From assembly GCA_017624855.1 (NCBI GenBank), contig JAGAMF010000009.1, positions 179,423 through 243,422 on the forward strand: a DNA stretch of 64,000 bases. The letters run 5' to 3'. A program made the position numbers and the translations under genes. The stretch comes from Lachnospiraceae bacterium (GTDB taxonomy: Bacteria > Bacillota > Clostridia > Lachnospirales > Lachnospiraceae). The notes under the pieces were generated by a model that did not search any database, was not told the DNA's origin, and worked only from the letters and a program-made list of their open reading frames with translations. Shown here in pieces: positions 63,974-64,000 of the stretch; position 1 is the first letter of the stretch, and each line of letters begins with the position of its first letter.

Positions 63974-64000
63974 CAACTCTTCGCTAAACACAACTTTAAC
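63974..64000. repeat. Right 27-base direct repeat (attR-like), at window edge
   Basis: One mismatch to 58790-58816. Because the window ends at 64,000 the repeat may be longer. rep starts 55 bases to its left. Confidence 0.8.

Larger units (their letters stand above)
58790..64000 (-). mobile_element. Integrated filamentous phage (inovirus-type), all genes leftward
   Basis: A 5,184-base unit between two 27-base direct repeats. Content and order match filamentous phage: HUH replication initiator, small second gene, major coat protein with one TM and basic tail, terminator, large signal-peptide/C-terminal-anchor adsorption protein, small proteins, Zot/pI morphogenesis ATPase, and a structured non-coding region. 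All genes run against the host genes. Ribosome sites are G-runs rather than AGGAGG. No secretin (pIV) and no integrase or transposase is seen. The right repeat reaches the window edge, so whether host DNA or a second copy follows is not visible. Confidence 0.85.

Overview
The window reads as chromosome of a low-GC, monoderm, spore-forming Clostridia bacterium, most like Lachnospiraceae. Reasons: AGGAGG-type ribosome sites, sporulation genes (yqfC, yqfD, a SpoVB-type flippase, a BofC-C-like protein), SepF and MinCDE division genes, the Nfn bifurcating enzyme, and no outer-membrane genes. This placement is inference from gene content. About 58.7 kb is a dense, almost wholly plus-strand housekeeping chromosome; the last 5.2 kb is a different kind of DNA.

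Layout. 0-5.7 kb: a repeat-bearing membrane protein, TepA and the FtsK/SpoIIIE translocase. 5.7-12.3 kb: one-carbon genes fhs and folD, a zinc-ribbon/TPR membrane protein, nfnAB. 12.4-16.6 kb: a zinc-ribbon membrane protein, rlmH, pdp, and the only minus-strand host gene, a TIR-membrane-DUF6273 protein. 16.7-25 kb: yqfC-yqfD-phoH-ybeY, a flippase, a BofC-C-like protein and two flavoproteins. 25-34 kb: proB, DUF896, 5-FTHF cyclo-ligase, a hybrid sensor kinase, proA, miaB, a SulP transporter. 34-42.3 kb: mutS-mutL-miaA, a 44-residue membrane peptide, a DUF436 protein and a PLP lyase. 42.5-52.1 kb: the cell-shape block mreB-like/mreC/mreD/PBP2, minCDE, rodA, then mgsA and a D,D-carboxypeptidase. 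52.2-58.6 kb: a small P-loop protein, HlyD-like protein, yggS, sepF, a dehydroquinate-synthase-like pseudoenzyme, rluD, a DUF1295 gene remnant and a cytidylate-kinase-like protein.

58,790-64,000: what I read as an integrated filamentous (inovirus-type) phage of a Gram-positive host, entirely on the minus strand. It is bounded by two 27-base direct repeats with one mismatch, 5,184 bases apart. Gene order from the right is rep (pMV158-type HUH initiator), small basic-pathway protein (possible ssDNA-binding), major coat protein, transcription terminator, signal-peptide adsorption protein, four small proteins, Zot/pI ATPase, terminator, a small membrane protein, then a 280-base non-coding block of inverted repeats. 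No secretin is present, as expected for a host without an outer membrane. One hairpin loop in the block carries TACTACGAC on the gene strand, the nick sequence of pMV158-family Rep proteins, so initiator and origin match each other. A TTGACA promoter in the block has its -10 inside the left repeat and points out of the element; in the circular form it would face rep, so integration appears to split rep from its promoter. The Zot frame has one in-frame TGA, which may cripple virion assembly. No integrase gene is visible.
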